The translations under genes and the position numbers were made by a program. Under the pieces are notes generated by a model that made no database searches, was not told where the DNA came from, and worked only from the letters and a program-made list of their open reading frames with translations. This document shows positions 25,539-35,126 of a DNA stretch of 64,000 nt, in pieces. The stretch's first letter is position 1; every line of letters begins with the position of its first letter. The stretch is from positions 186,001 through 250,000 of the forward strand of contig JALUXC010000003.1 of the NCBI GenBank assembly GCA_027019165.1, read 5' to 3'. This DNA is from Pseudophaeobacter sp. GTDB lineage: Bacteria > Pseudomonadota > Alphaproteobacteria > Rhodobacterales > Rhodobacteraceae.

Positions 25539-25973
25539 ATGACCAGAACTTTGCCATCAACCGATCGTTCTTTGCCCATCGCTCTTTTGCGGGCTCGTGA
25601 GCGCGTCATGGGGCCGATCCGCGCCATGCTGAGTGATTCCAACCTGACCGAACAGCAATGGCGCGTCTTGCGTGTTGTTCAGGAAAGCGGGCCGACCGAT
25701 CCGACGCAGATCTCGGAAGAGGCCTGTCTCTTGTTGCCCAGCCTGACGCGCATCCTCCAAAAGCTGGAAGAGAAAGACCTGATCAGCCGCAGCCGCGATG
25801 CGAGTGACCGGCGCCGCCAGGTGGTGACCATCACGGCGGAGGGCGAAAAGATCATTGAGGACAACATCGAGGCCAGTATGGCCCTTGTCGAACGCACCCG
25901 GCAAAAGATGGGCGAAGAGCGCTACGAGGCGCTGCTGGACCTGTTGAACGATCTCGACCGGATCGATCTTTAA
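25539..25973 (+). CDS. hpaR: MarR-family repressor of homoprotocatechuate degradation
   Basis: The 144-residue MarR winged-helix protein matches HpaR/HpcR: LRARERVMGPIRAML at the N-terminus, a helix-turn-helix around ISEEACLLLPSLTRILQKLEEKDLI, and the wing RSRDASDRRRQVVTIT. Homologues repress the hpa meta-operon and release it with hydroxyphenylacetates. It is divergent from hpaF, as expected for a local repressor. Its stop codon overlaps the stop of the convergent glycerate kinase gene (TTAA, 25970-25973). Confidence 0.92.
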   Translation: MTRTLPSTDRSLPIALLRARERVMGPIRAMLSDSNLTEQQWRVLRVVQESGPTDPTQISEEACLLLPSLTRILQKLEEKDLISRSRDASDRRRQVVTITAEGEKIIEDNIEASMALVERTRQKMGEERYEALLDLLNDLDRIDL

Positions 25974-27226
25974 TCCGGTTTGCGCAAAAAGACCTGCACA
26001 TCGGCCACATTGGTGCCGGTGCCACCGGTCATCACCAGAGCATCGGCGGCCTTGAGCGCCGCGTAGCTGTCGTTGTTTGCCAAAAGAGCTTCGGGATCCT
26101 GTCCTGCCTGGCGGATGGCTGCCCAGGTTCCGGGGCCGACAATCCCGCCTGCGGCATCAGCGGGGCCATCACGCCCGTCGGTGCCGCCCGACAGGAAGAT
26201 CCAGTCACCTGTCAGCCGCTCCGCGCCCAGTTTGGCCACCCGCAGGGCCAGTTCCTGATTGCGTCCGCCGAGGCCGTTGCCGGTCAGGCGTACCGTGGTT
26301 TCCCCGCCAAAGATCAGTGCAACTGGCCGGTCGTCTGGCGCTGAGGATGCGGCCTCGATCACAGTGTCTGCGGCCTCTGCCACATCGCCGATCAAGTGGT
26401 CGCTGACAATCTGCGCACCCCATTCGCTTGCGGCCTCTTTCATCGCAGCAAGGCTGTGCCGGTTTGATCCGATCAGGATGTTCTCAGCCTGGGGCAGGGC
26501 GTTATCTTCCTCGGGCAAAGAAAGATGCGCCTTGACCGCCTCGGGGGCGTCGTCCCAAATTCCCGCTTGCTCCATCACAGCGCGGGCCTCGGCCTTTGTG
26601 CCGATGGGCGATACCGTCGGCCCGGATGCGATGGCGCGCAGATCGTCTCCGATCACATCCGACAGGATATATGCCGCGACAGGCGCGGGGGCAGCATGTC
26701 GCAACAGTCCGCCCCCCTTGAGGTCCGACAACTGCTGTCGGATCAGGTTCATCTCATTGATTTCCAGCCCCGAGGCGAGCAGCAGGCGGCCCACTTCCGC
26801 CTTGTCCGCCAGCGCCAGCCCCGGCGCGGGCGCCACCATCAGGGCGGACCCTCCGCCCGAGATCAGCGCCGTAACCCGGTCCTGTGGCGTCGTGTCTGCA
26901 AGAAAGTCGATCACGGCGCGCCCAGCTGCGGCGCTGGCTTCATCCGGCACAGGGTGGCTGCCCGCAATGACCTTGGCACCGGACAGATCACACAGGTTTT
27001 CCGGGTTGGTCACAACAAGGGCTGCGCGCGGCTCCGGAGTGTGATCCAGCGCCTCGCGCATCATCGGGATCGCGGCTTTTCCGACGGCGAGAATCAAGTT
27101 GCGACCACCCTGCGGCAGCGAGGGCAAAGGTGTTTGTGCAAGCTGCTTGCGCAGGGCCAATGCCGGATCAGCGCGGTCGACGGCGGCGGAAAACAGAGCA
27201 AGGGCGGTCTGTCTAAGGTCACTCAT
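25970..27226 (-). CDS. DUF4147/MOFRL glycerate 2-kinase (hydroxypyruvate reductase-annotated family)
   Basis: The 418-residue protein of the GckA/TtuD family has an N-terminal DUF4147 domain (ILAVGKAAIPMMREAL; the catalytic Lys is in VGKA, and a glycine-rich ALISGGGSALMVAP follows) and a C-terminal MOFRL domain (LSGGTDGRDGPADAAGG). Members phosphorylate D-glycerate to 2-phosphoglycerate; older annotations call them hydroxypyruvate reductase. It converges with hpaR with overlapping stops and shows no functional link to the hpa operon. About 100 bases separate it from the hydrolase gene. Confidence 0.9.
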   Translation of the reverse strand: MSDLRQTALALFSAAVDRADPALALRKQLAQTPLPSLPQGGRNLILAVGKAAIPMMREALDHTPEPRAALVVTNPENLCDLSGAKVIAGSHPVPDEASAAAGRAVIDFLADTTPQDRVTALISGGGSALMVAPAPGLALADKAEVGRLLLASGLEINEMNLIRQQLSDLKGGGLLRHAAPAPVAAYILSDVIGDDLRAIASGPTVSPIGTKAEARAVMEQAGIWDDAPEAVKAHLSLPEEDNALPQAENILIGSNRHSLAAMKEAASEWGAQIVSDHLIGDVAEAADTVIEAASSAPDDRPVALIFGGETTVRLTGNGLGGRNQELALRVAKLGAERLTGDWIFLSGGTDGRDGPADAAGGIVGPGTWAAIRQAGQDPEALLANNDSYAALKAADALVMTGGTGTNVADVQVFLRKPD

Positions 27227-27322
27227 GGCTATGGTCCCCGTCTTGCGGTGCGCGCCTTGGCAGGCATCCGCAATGTTATCGCTAAACTTGCGAGGTCTTC
27301 TGCCCGATACCCGTGGGCTGCG

Positions 27323-28861
27323 TCAACCTTTGGGGCGGGGGCGCGGGAACCTGCGTGGCCCCTCTGTTGTGATCTGATCAAGCGACAGGGTGTGATCGGC
27401 GTTTTTCATCCGGTGGCGCAGCATTGTGCGCGTGAGACGAGCCAGATCCGCCTGAAGCGCGGGATCATCGGCCATATTCTCCATCTCGCCCGCGCCTTGA
27501 TGGTCGAACAGAAGGGGCGGCAGTTCGGCGGCGAACTCCACCAGCGTGAACCGATCATCCCGCAGAATGGCAAGTGATGAGTTCGACAGATCCAAACCGG
27601 GCATCTCGCCGGGGTCCTCCGGCTGGGCAAAGTCCAGCTCGGAATAGGAATAATTGCGCCAGCCCTCGGGGCGCGCACCGCGCAAAAGCGGTATGAGCGA
27701 GGCGCCGTCCATGGCGTTGGGGATCTCTTGGCTGACCCAGTCAAGGATCGTGGGCGCAAGGTCGATGGATTCTGTGATATCCGACACGTGGGCGCCCGCG
27801 CGGGCCTCATTGCCGGGCAGGCGGATCATCAGGGGCGTTTTATAGGCCGCATCATAGACCGAGAACTTGCCCCAGCTGTGCCGGTCGCCCAGCATCTCTC
27901 CATGATCGGCGCTGATGATCACGAGGGTGTCCTCCTCCTGACCGCTGTCCTTCAGGAACTGCAGCACACGGCCGATATGCGTATCCACCTCGCTTGCAAG
28001 GCCAAGATAGATCGCGCGCAGCGTTTGCACGACCTCGTCGCTGGCCTCAAGATCCGGAAAGCCAAGCACGGTTGAAGCCGGTGTGATCGCGTCCATCATC
28101 GGCCCAAAGAAGGGGTGCATGGCGCGCTCGACCTGCGCATCGCCCAGTCGCGTGGGGAGTGGGAGCGCAGCAGGGTCGTACATGTCGTTATAGGGCGCAG
28201 GCGCGACCAGTGGCGGATGTGGGCGAATATAGGTCAGATGCGCGAACCAGCTTTGGTCGGCATAGGCGGGCATCGCGGCGAGAAAGCGATCTGTCAGAAA
28301 GGCGGTATCGCTGTCCTCGGCGCGGTAGGGTGCCGGATCGTTCAGCCGAGGCGCACCGCCGGTGGACGAGACCGGTTTGTAAAGGTCCCAGTAGTCGTCA
28401 AATCTGTAGCCTTTGGTCATCAGATGGGACCGCCACGGATAGGACATCTCAAGCCGCATCTCCAGCATCTCGTGGAAATCGGCCATGTGGTACTCATAGG
28501 TCTGCACTGCCGGATCATTCGGGTGATGCACGCGTGGATCGCGCGAGGTGTCGGTATAGCCGAACAGCATCGGCAGGTAGCCGCTTTTGCGCATCTCGCC
28601 CGCCAGCGTCGGCGCATCATGGCGCAGGGGCGTGCCATTGCGGACTGAGCGATGGTTCATCGCATATTGCCCGGTCAGGATCGAGGCACGTGACGGCCCG
28701 CAAGGGTTCACCACGGTGTAGTTCCGCTCAAACGTGACAGCCGTTTCCATGAATGCGCGCAGATTGGGCAGATCCACATGGGCTGCCAGTGCGCCGCTCA
28801 GGCAATCTGCCCGCAGCTGATCAATCAGGATGAACAGAACGTTCTTGCGCTTTTGGGTCAT
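27323..28861 (-). CDS. Phosphonate monoester hydrolase/arylsulfatase-family enzyme
   Basis: The 512-residue alkaline-phosphatase-superfamily hydrolase has the formylglycine motif NPCGPSRASILTG (Cys54), metal-binding Asp14 (ILIDQLR), Asp319/His320 (SADHGEMLGD) and Lys332. The sequence around these, with MNHRSVRNGTPL, resembles the promiscuous phosphonate monoester hydrolases that cleave phosphonate monoesters, phosphodiesters and sulfate esters. No signal peptide is seen, so it acts in the cytoplasm. It diverges from a DeoR regulator and a Na/Pi carrier, which supports a phosphate-releasing role. Conversion of Cys54 needs a formylglycine-generating enzyme, absent from this window. Confidence 0.85.
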   Translation of the reverse strand: MTQKRKNVLFILIDQLRADCLSGALAAHVDLPNLRAFMETAVTFERNYTVVNPCGPSRASILTGQYAMNHRSVRNGTPLRHDAPTLAGEMRKSGYLPMLFGYTDTSRDPRVHHPNDPAVQTYEYHMADFHEMLEMRLEMSYPWRSHLMTKGYRFDDYWDLYKPVSSTGGAPRLNDPAPYRAEDSDTAFLTDRFLAAMPAYADQSWFAHLTYIRPHPPLVAPAPYNDMYDPAALPLPTRLGDAQVERAMHPFFGPMMDAITPASTVLGFPDLEASDEVVQTLRAIYLGLASEVDTHIGRVLQFLKDSGQEEDTLVIISADHGEMLGDRHSWGKFSVYDAAYKTPLMIRLPGNEARAGAHVSDITESIDLAPTILDWVSQEIPNAMDGASLIPLLRGARPEGWRNYSYSELDFAQPEDPGEMPGLDLSNSSLAILRDDRFTLVEFAAELPPLLFDHQGAGEMENMADDPALQADLARLTRTMLRHRMKNADHTLSLDQITTEGPRRFPRPRPKG

Positions 28862-28934
28862 GTTGTGCGCCTCCTGCGGCTCTCTTCGGTGCCAGATAAG
28901 CCTCCTGCGGGAGGCTTGGAAAGTGTTTTTTTAC

Positions 28935-28970
28935 CCACACAATACTGTGAAAAGTGACCGTTTTGTGTGG
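28935..28970. promoter_or_regulatory. Candidate operator: CCACACAA inverted repeat
   Basis: A perfect 8-bp inverted repeat CCACACAA (28935-28942) and TTGTGTGG (28963-28970), separated by 20 bases, lies between the divergent hydrolase and DeoR genes. It is well placed for control of both directions by the DeoR protein. Confidence 0.55.
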
Positions 28971-29048
28971 ATTTCGGTGACATGTTGTTGGAAATACGGT
29001 CGTGTTAGTGCTAACTGTTGCGAAAACCCCGTATTGATCGGCTGCTCC

Positions 29049-29843
29049 ATGTCCACCGCTCCCACAGAACTTTCCCGCCGCGAGGCTGAGCTTGTCGAAG
29101 CGTTGCGGCGTCTTGGTGGCTCTGGGCGCAGCGGCGAGCTGGCGCAGGTTCTGAACGTGTCCGAGGAAACCGTGCGCCGCACGATCAAGGCGCTGGCAAA
29201 ATCGGGCCGTGTTGAGCGTGTTCATGGTGGCGCACATCTGACCGGCGGGGAGTCTGGCACCAGTTTCTTTCGCCGCATCACCGAGAACGCGCCGGAAAAA
29301 CAGCGCATTGCCGAGGCCGCAGCGGGCAGGGTTCAGGACGGGGCGACGGTTTTTCTGGATGTGGGATCGACCACCGCATTTGTGGCGGAGGCCTTGCGGC
29401 AAAAGCGGGATCTGACGGTGGTCACAAATTCTATCGGTGTCGCGCAGACATTGGCGAGCCACAACGGCAACCGGGTTCATATGCTGGGCGGAGAGATGCA
29501 AAGCGATGAGCGCGGCACTTTTGGCCCCGTGGCCGAGCAACAGGCGCAGCAGTTTGCCTTGGATGTCGCGATTCTGTCGGCAGATGCTCTGTCGGCGAAA
29601 CATGGCGCCTTGTTCCAGAGGTTGCCTGAGGCCCGACTTGCCCAGGTGATCACCAATTGCGCTGAAGTCGCGATGCTTGTCTTGGATCACGGCAAATTTG
29701 GCAAGACCGCACCGCACCGGGGGCCAGAGCCACATCAATTGGACCTGTTGGTGAGCGATGAGGTGCCGGGCAGGAAACTGGCCAAGGCGCTTGAAGACTG
29801 GGGCACAACCGCGGTTGTCGCGGGCGGTCCGCAAGACCAATAA
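29049..29843 (+). CDS. DeoR-family transcriptional regulator
   Basis: The 264-residue protein has an N-terminal DeoR helix-turn-helix (SRREAELVEALRRLGGSGRSGELAQVLNVSEETVRRTI and the RVHGGAHL hinge) and a C-terminal sugar-isomerase-like sensor domain (VFLDVGSTTAFVAEAL, then VVTNSIGVAQTLA and DHGKFG). Such domains bind phosphorylated small molecules. The ATG at 29049 is chosen as it starts just before the helix-turn-helix; the upstream extension runs through the promoter region. It is followed 13 bases later by the Na/Pi carrier, so probably co-transcribed, and diverges from the hydrolase. Confidence 0.88.
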   Translation: MSTAPTELSRREAELVEALRRLGGSGRSGELAQVLNVSEETVRRTIKALAKSGRVERVHGGAHLTGGESGTSFFRRITENAPEKQRIAEAAAGRVQDGATVFLDVGSTTAFVAEALRQKRDLTVVTNSIGVAQTLASHNGNRVHMLGGEMQSDERGTFGPVAEQQAQQFALDVAILSADALSAKHGALFQRLPEARLAQVITNCAEVAMLVLDHGKFGKTAPHRGPEPHQLDLLVSDEVPGRKLAKALEDWGTTAVVAGGPQDQ

Positions 29844-29855
29844 GCGGAGACAGAG

Positions 29856-31532
29856 ATGGCAATTCTGACCTTTCTGATCAGCCTGATGGGGGCAACCATG
29901 CTGCTGCTGTTCGCGGTGCGAATGGTGCGCACCGGGATCGAGCGCAGCTATGGCGCCTCGTTTCAGCGGCTTCTGACGGGGGCAGACAGCCAGCTGCAGG
30001 GTGCAACCGCCGGGGTCGGTCTGGCGCTGGTGCTGCAAAGCTCGGCGGCTGTCGCGCTGTTGGTGACAGGGTTCGCCGCAAGCGGCTATCTGAGTTTTCC
30101 GATGGGGCTTGCAATTGTGTTGGGCGGAGACCTCGGCTCGGCGCTGATCGTTCAGGTGCTGTCCTTCCGGCTGGACTGGCTGGTGCCGCTGCTCTTGGCC
30201 GTCGGCGGCTATCTTTTTGTAAAAACCGAGGCGAAGAAACCGCGCCAGTTGGGGCGCATCATCCTTGGCATCGCCTTTATTCTGATTTCCCTTCGGTTCC
30301 TGCGCGAGGCTATGGACCCGATCCGTGACAGCGCCTTTTTGCCCGCCATCGCAGGCTATCTGGCACGGGACTATATCACGGCCTTTCTTGTGGGCGGGGC
30401 GCTGGCCTTTGTGATGCATTCCTCCGTCGCGGCGATCCTGATGTGCGTGACGCTGGTGCAGATTGATGCGTTGCCCTTTGCGGCGGGGCTGTCGCTGGTG
30501 CTGGGCGCGAACTTTGGATCGGCGTTCATTCCGGTCTGGCTGAGCCGGGGTATGGCGATCCGCGCGCGGCGCATTCCCTTTGCCAATCTCGGCCTGCGCG
30601 GCGCCTGGGCGGTCCTGTGTCTTTTTGGCGCAAACCTTGCCCTGCGGCAGGGGCTTATGGGCGATCCGCAAGGCGGTCAGATGCTGGTCTATGCACATCT
30701 GGCCTTCAATGCTTCGCTTTTGGTGGTGGCGCTGCCTCTATGCCGTCCGGTGCAGGCACTGATGGTGCGGGTTCTGCCTGAAAGCGGTACGCCTCAGCCT
30801 GAGGTTCCGAGCCGCCCGGTCTCTGCACTGGTGCCGGGCGACTATGCATCGCCGACGCTTGCCATCTCCAATCTCAAGCGCGAGCTGCTGCGCATGATCG
30901 ATCTGATCGACACCATGTTTCGACCCGTACCAGACCTTTACCGCAGCGGGAATGCGGCTCAGATCAAGGCGGTTCAGGCGCTGGATCACGAGGTCAACGC
31001 CTGCCTTTCCGGCATTCGCTCCTATGTTGCGGGCATTCCAGATGGGGCGTTTTCACCTGCGCAGATGAAGACCGCCCGCGAGATGGTGGAATATGCGATC
31101 CGCCTCGAAACCGCAGGCGATGTTGCGGCTGCCCGCCTTGCTGCCCTCGCGGCTGAGAAAAACAAGAAGGATCTGCGGTTTTCAAAGGACGGCTGGGGGG
31201 AAATCACCCGCATGCACGAAGCGATCATCGCCAACCTGAGGCTGGCGTCGAACGTGCTGATCTCGGATGATCTGGAGAGCGCGCGCCTTTTGAACCTGGA
31301 AAAGACCGAGGTGAAACGGATGGAGCGCGACAGCCGCAAGCGCCACCTCAAACGCCTGCAGGGCGGTGTGTCCGAGAGTTTTGAATCCTCCGATATCCAC
31401 TTGGAGACGCTGCGGGCCCTCAGGGAATTCAACAGCCATATTGCGGCGGTCTCCTATCCGGTCCTTTATCAGAACGGGCAGCTTCTTGAGACGCGACTGA
31501 TCGAAGAAATGCCACCGGAGCCTGTGGGTTGA
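29856..31532 (+). CDS. Na/Pi cotransporter family protein with C-terminal PhoU-like domain
   Basis: The 558-residue protein contains two NptA-type membrane repeats: ALVLQSSAAVALLVTG near residue 60 and FVMHSSVAAILM near 190, the second with HSS in place of the usual QSS. A cytoplasmic PhoU-like helical domain follows from about 335 to 550 (LKRELLRMIDLIDTMF, then ARLLNLEKTEVKRMERDS). Members import phosphate with sodium. The pairing with a phosphoester/phosphonate-ester hydrolase and a DeoR regulator suggests use of organic phosphorus. ATG 29856 follows the regulator by 13 bases. Confidence 0.88.
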   Translation: MAILTFLISLMGATMLLLFAVRMVRTGIERSYGASFQRLLTGADSQLQGATAGVGLALVLQSSAAVALLVTGFAASGYLSFPMGLAIVLGGDLGSALIVQVLSFRLDWLVPLLLAVGGYLFVKTEAKKPRQLGRIILGIAFILISLRFLREAMDPIRDSAFLPAIAGYLARDYITAFLVGGALAFVMHSSVAAILMCVTLVQIDALPFAAGLSLVLGANFGSAFIPVWLSRGMAIRARRIPFANLGLRGAWAVLCLFGANLALRQGLMGDPQGGQMLVYAHLAFNASLLVVALPLCRPVQALMVRVLPESGTPQPEVPSRPVSALVPGDYASPTLAISNLKRELLRMIDLIDTMFRPVPDLYRSGNAAQIKAVQALDHEVNACLSGIRSYVAGIPDGAFSPAQMKTAREMVEYAIRLETAGDVAAARLAALAAEKNKKDLRFSKDGWGEITRMHEAIIANLRLASNVLISDDLESARLLNLEKTEVKRMERDSRKRHLKRLQGGVSESFESSDIHLETLRALREFNSHIAAVSYPVLYQNGQLLETRLIEEMPPEPVG

Positions 31533-31569
31533 CCATGCAGAGCCCCAACCAGAAAGGCCAATCGCGGCT

Positions 31570-32433
31570 GTGAGCACCTTTGTTGTCCTGATCGTCCTGT
31601 CGGCAGCGATGCTGCACGCGGTATGGAACGCCATCGTCAAAACGGCGGCGGATCGCACCACCATGCTGGGTCTGGTGGCGCTGGGCCATGTTATTCCGGG
31701 CATCGCGATGGTGACGCTTCTGCCGCTGCCCGCACCCGAAAGCCTGCCTTACGTGGCCGCCTCAACCCTGGTGCATTTTGGCTATTTCTACATGCTGGGG
31801 CGGGCCTATGAACACGGCGACCTCAGCCTTGTCTACCCCATTGCACGAGGTATCGTGCCGGCGCTGGTTGCGCTTTGGGCGCTGCTCTTTGTCGGTGAGG
31901 TGCTGCCGCCACAGGCCTGGAGCGGCATTGCACTGATCGCCTTTGGCATCCAGCTCAGCAGCTGGCAGTCGCTGCGTGCAGGCTTTGGTCCGGGAAGTGA
32001 GCCGGGCGCAGGGCGGGCGGCACTTGGTTACGCCTTGGGGACCGGGATTTGCATCTCGGCCTATTCGCTGATCGATGGGCTTGGCGTGCGCCTGTCAGGA
32101 AATACGCTTAGCTATTGGGCCTGGGGCGCCTTTCTGCATCTTTTTGTAATGCTGTTCATCGGTTTTCGAAAACGGCAAACTCTTGGAGCATTGCGCCCCC
32201 GGACATGGATCATCGGAATCACCGGAGGGTTGGTTTCCATGACAGCTTATGGCCTGGTTCTTTACGCCAAGAATTTTGCCCCCCTTGGCGCGGTCTCGGC
32301 TTTGCGGGAAACCTCGGTGATCTTTGCGGCCCTGATCGGATTCGTTTTCCTGAAAGAAGGCAATTGGATACGCCGCCTGGGCGCGGCGGTGCTGATGGCG
32401 GGGGGTGTTGCCTTGATCGGAACGTCTTTGTGA
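31570..32433 (+). CDS. EamA/DMT-family transporter
   Basis: The 287-residue integral membrane protein has ten predicted helices in two EamA repeats. The motif GRAYEHGDLSLVYPIARGIVPALVALWA closes the first repeat and GAVSALRETSVIFAALIGFVFLKE the second. GTG 31570 is the only sensible start near the first helix. It follows the Na/Pi gene by 37 bases and may be third in that operon. The substrate is unknown; family members export amino acids, nucleobases or other small metabolites. Confidence 0.8.
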   Translation: MSTFVVLIVLSAAMLHAVWNAIVKTAADRTTMLGLVALGHVIPGIAMVTLLPLPAPESLPYVAASTLVHFGYFYMLGRAYEHGDLSLVYPIARGIVPALVALWALLFVGEVLPPQAWSGIALIAFGIQLSSWQSLRAGFGPGSEPGAGRAALGYALGTGICISAYSLIDGLGVRLSGNTLSYWAWGAFLHLFVMLFIGFRKRQTLGALRPRTWIIGITGGLVSMTAYGLVLYAKNFAPLGAVSALRETSVIFAALIGFVFLKEGNWIRRLGAAVLMAGGVALIGTSL

Positions 32434-32723
32434 TGGGCATCAAAAGGTCATCCGTGCCTAATCTGCAGGCAAGAACGTTGACGCAAGCCAGAGCGGCGCG
32501 CAAACTGCTAGCGGTCACGGCTGTGTCGTGGCGCATTGAAATCAAGGTAAACTTGGGCTTTCGGGAGATTCTGGACCGATCCGGCCGCCATGGAACGACA
32601 TTCTGGCCTTATCAATTTTTGAAACTGTCACTGTCGGCCAAGGCAGAGGGCCCGCAAGCTTTTGCTACGTAAGACAACGAAAATAAAAAAACGATCAATA
32701 GTCCTATAGGGAGACACAATACC
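32434..32723. other. Upstream region of the polyamine-type ABC operon
   Basis: These 290 bases show no supported gene. The last 60 bases turn AT-rich (AAAATAAAAAAACGATCAATAG) before GGGAGACAC and ATG 32724, and probably carry the promoter of the following operon. I see no clear terminator for the upstream EamA gene. Confidence 0.4.
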
Positions 32724-33848
32724 ATGACTGCAAAACAAAACCTGACCCGGCGCTCTGTGCTGAAGTCGGCCGGCGCGGCGGCGCTGGCGGCTCCGCTTTA
32801 TTCCAAAAGCGCGCTGGCCTCCTCGGGTGAAGTCAACATTCTGATGTGGTCGGATTACCTGCCGCCCTCTTTCCTGGAGGCCTTTGAGGCCGAAACCGGC
32901 ATCAAGGTGAACTACACCGGGATCGGGTCGAACGAAGAAATCATCAACAAGATGAAAGCGACCAAAGGTCAGGGTTTTGACATCGTCTCCCCGACCAACA
33001 ACCGTTCGCTGCAGTGGGGGCCGCTGGAGCTCTTGCAGCCCTTCGACATGAGCAAGGTCAACATTGACGCTGTGAACCCGGCGATGGCCAAGATCGGCAC
33101 CGATGCATGGAACTTTGGCGGTAAGGGCTCGCACTGGCTGCCGCACATCTGGGGCACCGAAGGTATTGCTTACCGCACCGACAAATGGCTGCCCGCAGGC
33201 GATGCGCCCTCCTACGGCGATGTCTGGAGCGAAGAAAACGCAGGCAAGACCATGGGCCGCGCACACTCGATGATGCTGGGCGCCGGTCTCTACATGGAAG
33301 CCTCGGGCGAGATGGAGCCGGGTTCTGTCTGGGCTGCCTACGAAGACGAAGAGACCATGCGCAAGGTCTGGGGTCAGATCACCGACTGGTGCGTGGCGCG
33401 CAAAGACCGGATCAAGCTGATCTGGAACGATGCCGATACCCAGAAGAACGGTCTTCTGAACGAAGGTGTTGTGGTCGGTCAGACCTGGGATGGCCCGCCG
33501 CTGGCGCTGAAATCCGCAGGTGAGCCGGTGCACTATCAGGCGCCGGTCGAAGGCGCGATGGCCTGGGTTGACGGCATGTCCATGCCGGTTGGTGCGCAGA
33601 ACGTCGAGCAGGTCTATGCCTTCATCGAGTTCGCCTACCGCAAGGAGCCCGCAGGCGTTGCCATCGACAGCCACGGCTACAACTCGCCGGTTCTTGGCGC
33701 CGATGCCTACTCGGGCGACACCTACAAAAAGAACTTCGCCGAAGCCTATCCCGGCGACAGCCTGGCCAATCTGAACCCCTGGCCGGCCGAGGCGCCTTGG
33801 TACGCAGACGTACGCACCGAGTTCGTCAACAAGTTCAAGAGCGCCTAA
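32724..33848 (+). CDS. Polyamine-type (PotD/PotF-like) extracellular substrate-binding protein
   Basis: The 374-residue protein has a twin-arginine-style signal (NLTRRSVLKSAGAAALAAPLYSKSALA) and a type II periplasmic binding fold beginning VNILMWSDYLPPSFLEAFEAETGIKV, typical of the PotD/PotF/YdcS group. The aromatic-rich pocket region around HWLPHIWGTEGIAYRTD fits cation-amine ligands, but the exact substrate cannot be told. GGGAGACAC precedes ATG 32724. A stable stem-loop separates it from the ATPase gene 153 bases downstream. Confidence 0.85.
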   Translation: MTAKQNLTRRSVLKSAGAAALAAPLYSKSALASSGEVNILMWSDYLPPSFLEAFEAETGIKVNYTGIGSNEEIINKMKATKGQGFDIVSPTNNRSLQWGPLELLQPFDMSKVNIDAVNPAMAKIGTDAWNFGGKGSHWLPHIWGTEGIAYRTDKWLPAGDAPSYGDVWSEENAGKTMGRAHSMMLGAGLYMEASGEMEPGSVWAAYEDEETMRKVWGQITDWCVARKDRIKLIWNDADTQKNGLLNEGVVVGQTWDGPPLALKSAGEPVHYQAPVEGAMAWVDGMSMPVGAQNVEQVYAFIEFAYRKEPAGVAIDSHGYNSPVLGADAYSGDTYKKNFAEAYPGDSLANLNPWPAEAPWYADVRTEFVNKFKSA

Positions 33849-33865
33849 GCCGCGCCTGACACAAA

Positions 33866-33894
33866 CTGGCTTCCCGGGGCATCCGGGGGGCCAG
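33866..33894 (+). terminator. Intercistronic hairpin after the binding-protein gene
   Basis: CTGGCTTCCCGG (33866-33877) pairs with CCGGGGGGCCAG (33883-33894) in a 12-bp stem containing two G-U pairs, with loop GGCAT. No U tract follows, so attenuation or protection of the binding-protein mRNA from 3' decay is more likely than full termination. Confidence 0.6.
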
Positions 33895-34001
33895 CCGCGC
33901 GCCTTGGGGGCGCATGATGCAAACAGATTAGAACGGGTGCGGCGGGCACCGGCCGATGGCAATCCACCGGACGGGTGACGTGTATCTCGGGGAGAGGCCA
34001 T

Positions 34002-35114
<1,113 letters not shown>

Positions 35115-35126
35115 GAGGCCTCTGTC

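Noticed and set aside
28821-30698. A 625-codon minus-strand open frame over the DeoR and Na/Pi genes
   Set aside because: It is antisense to two genes with clear domains, and its translation is low-complexity (Gln/Arg/His-rich), typical of a shadow frame.
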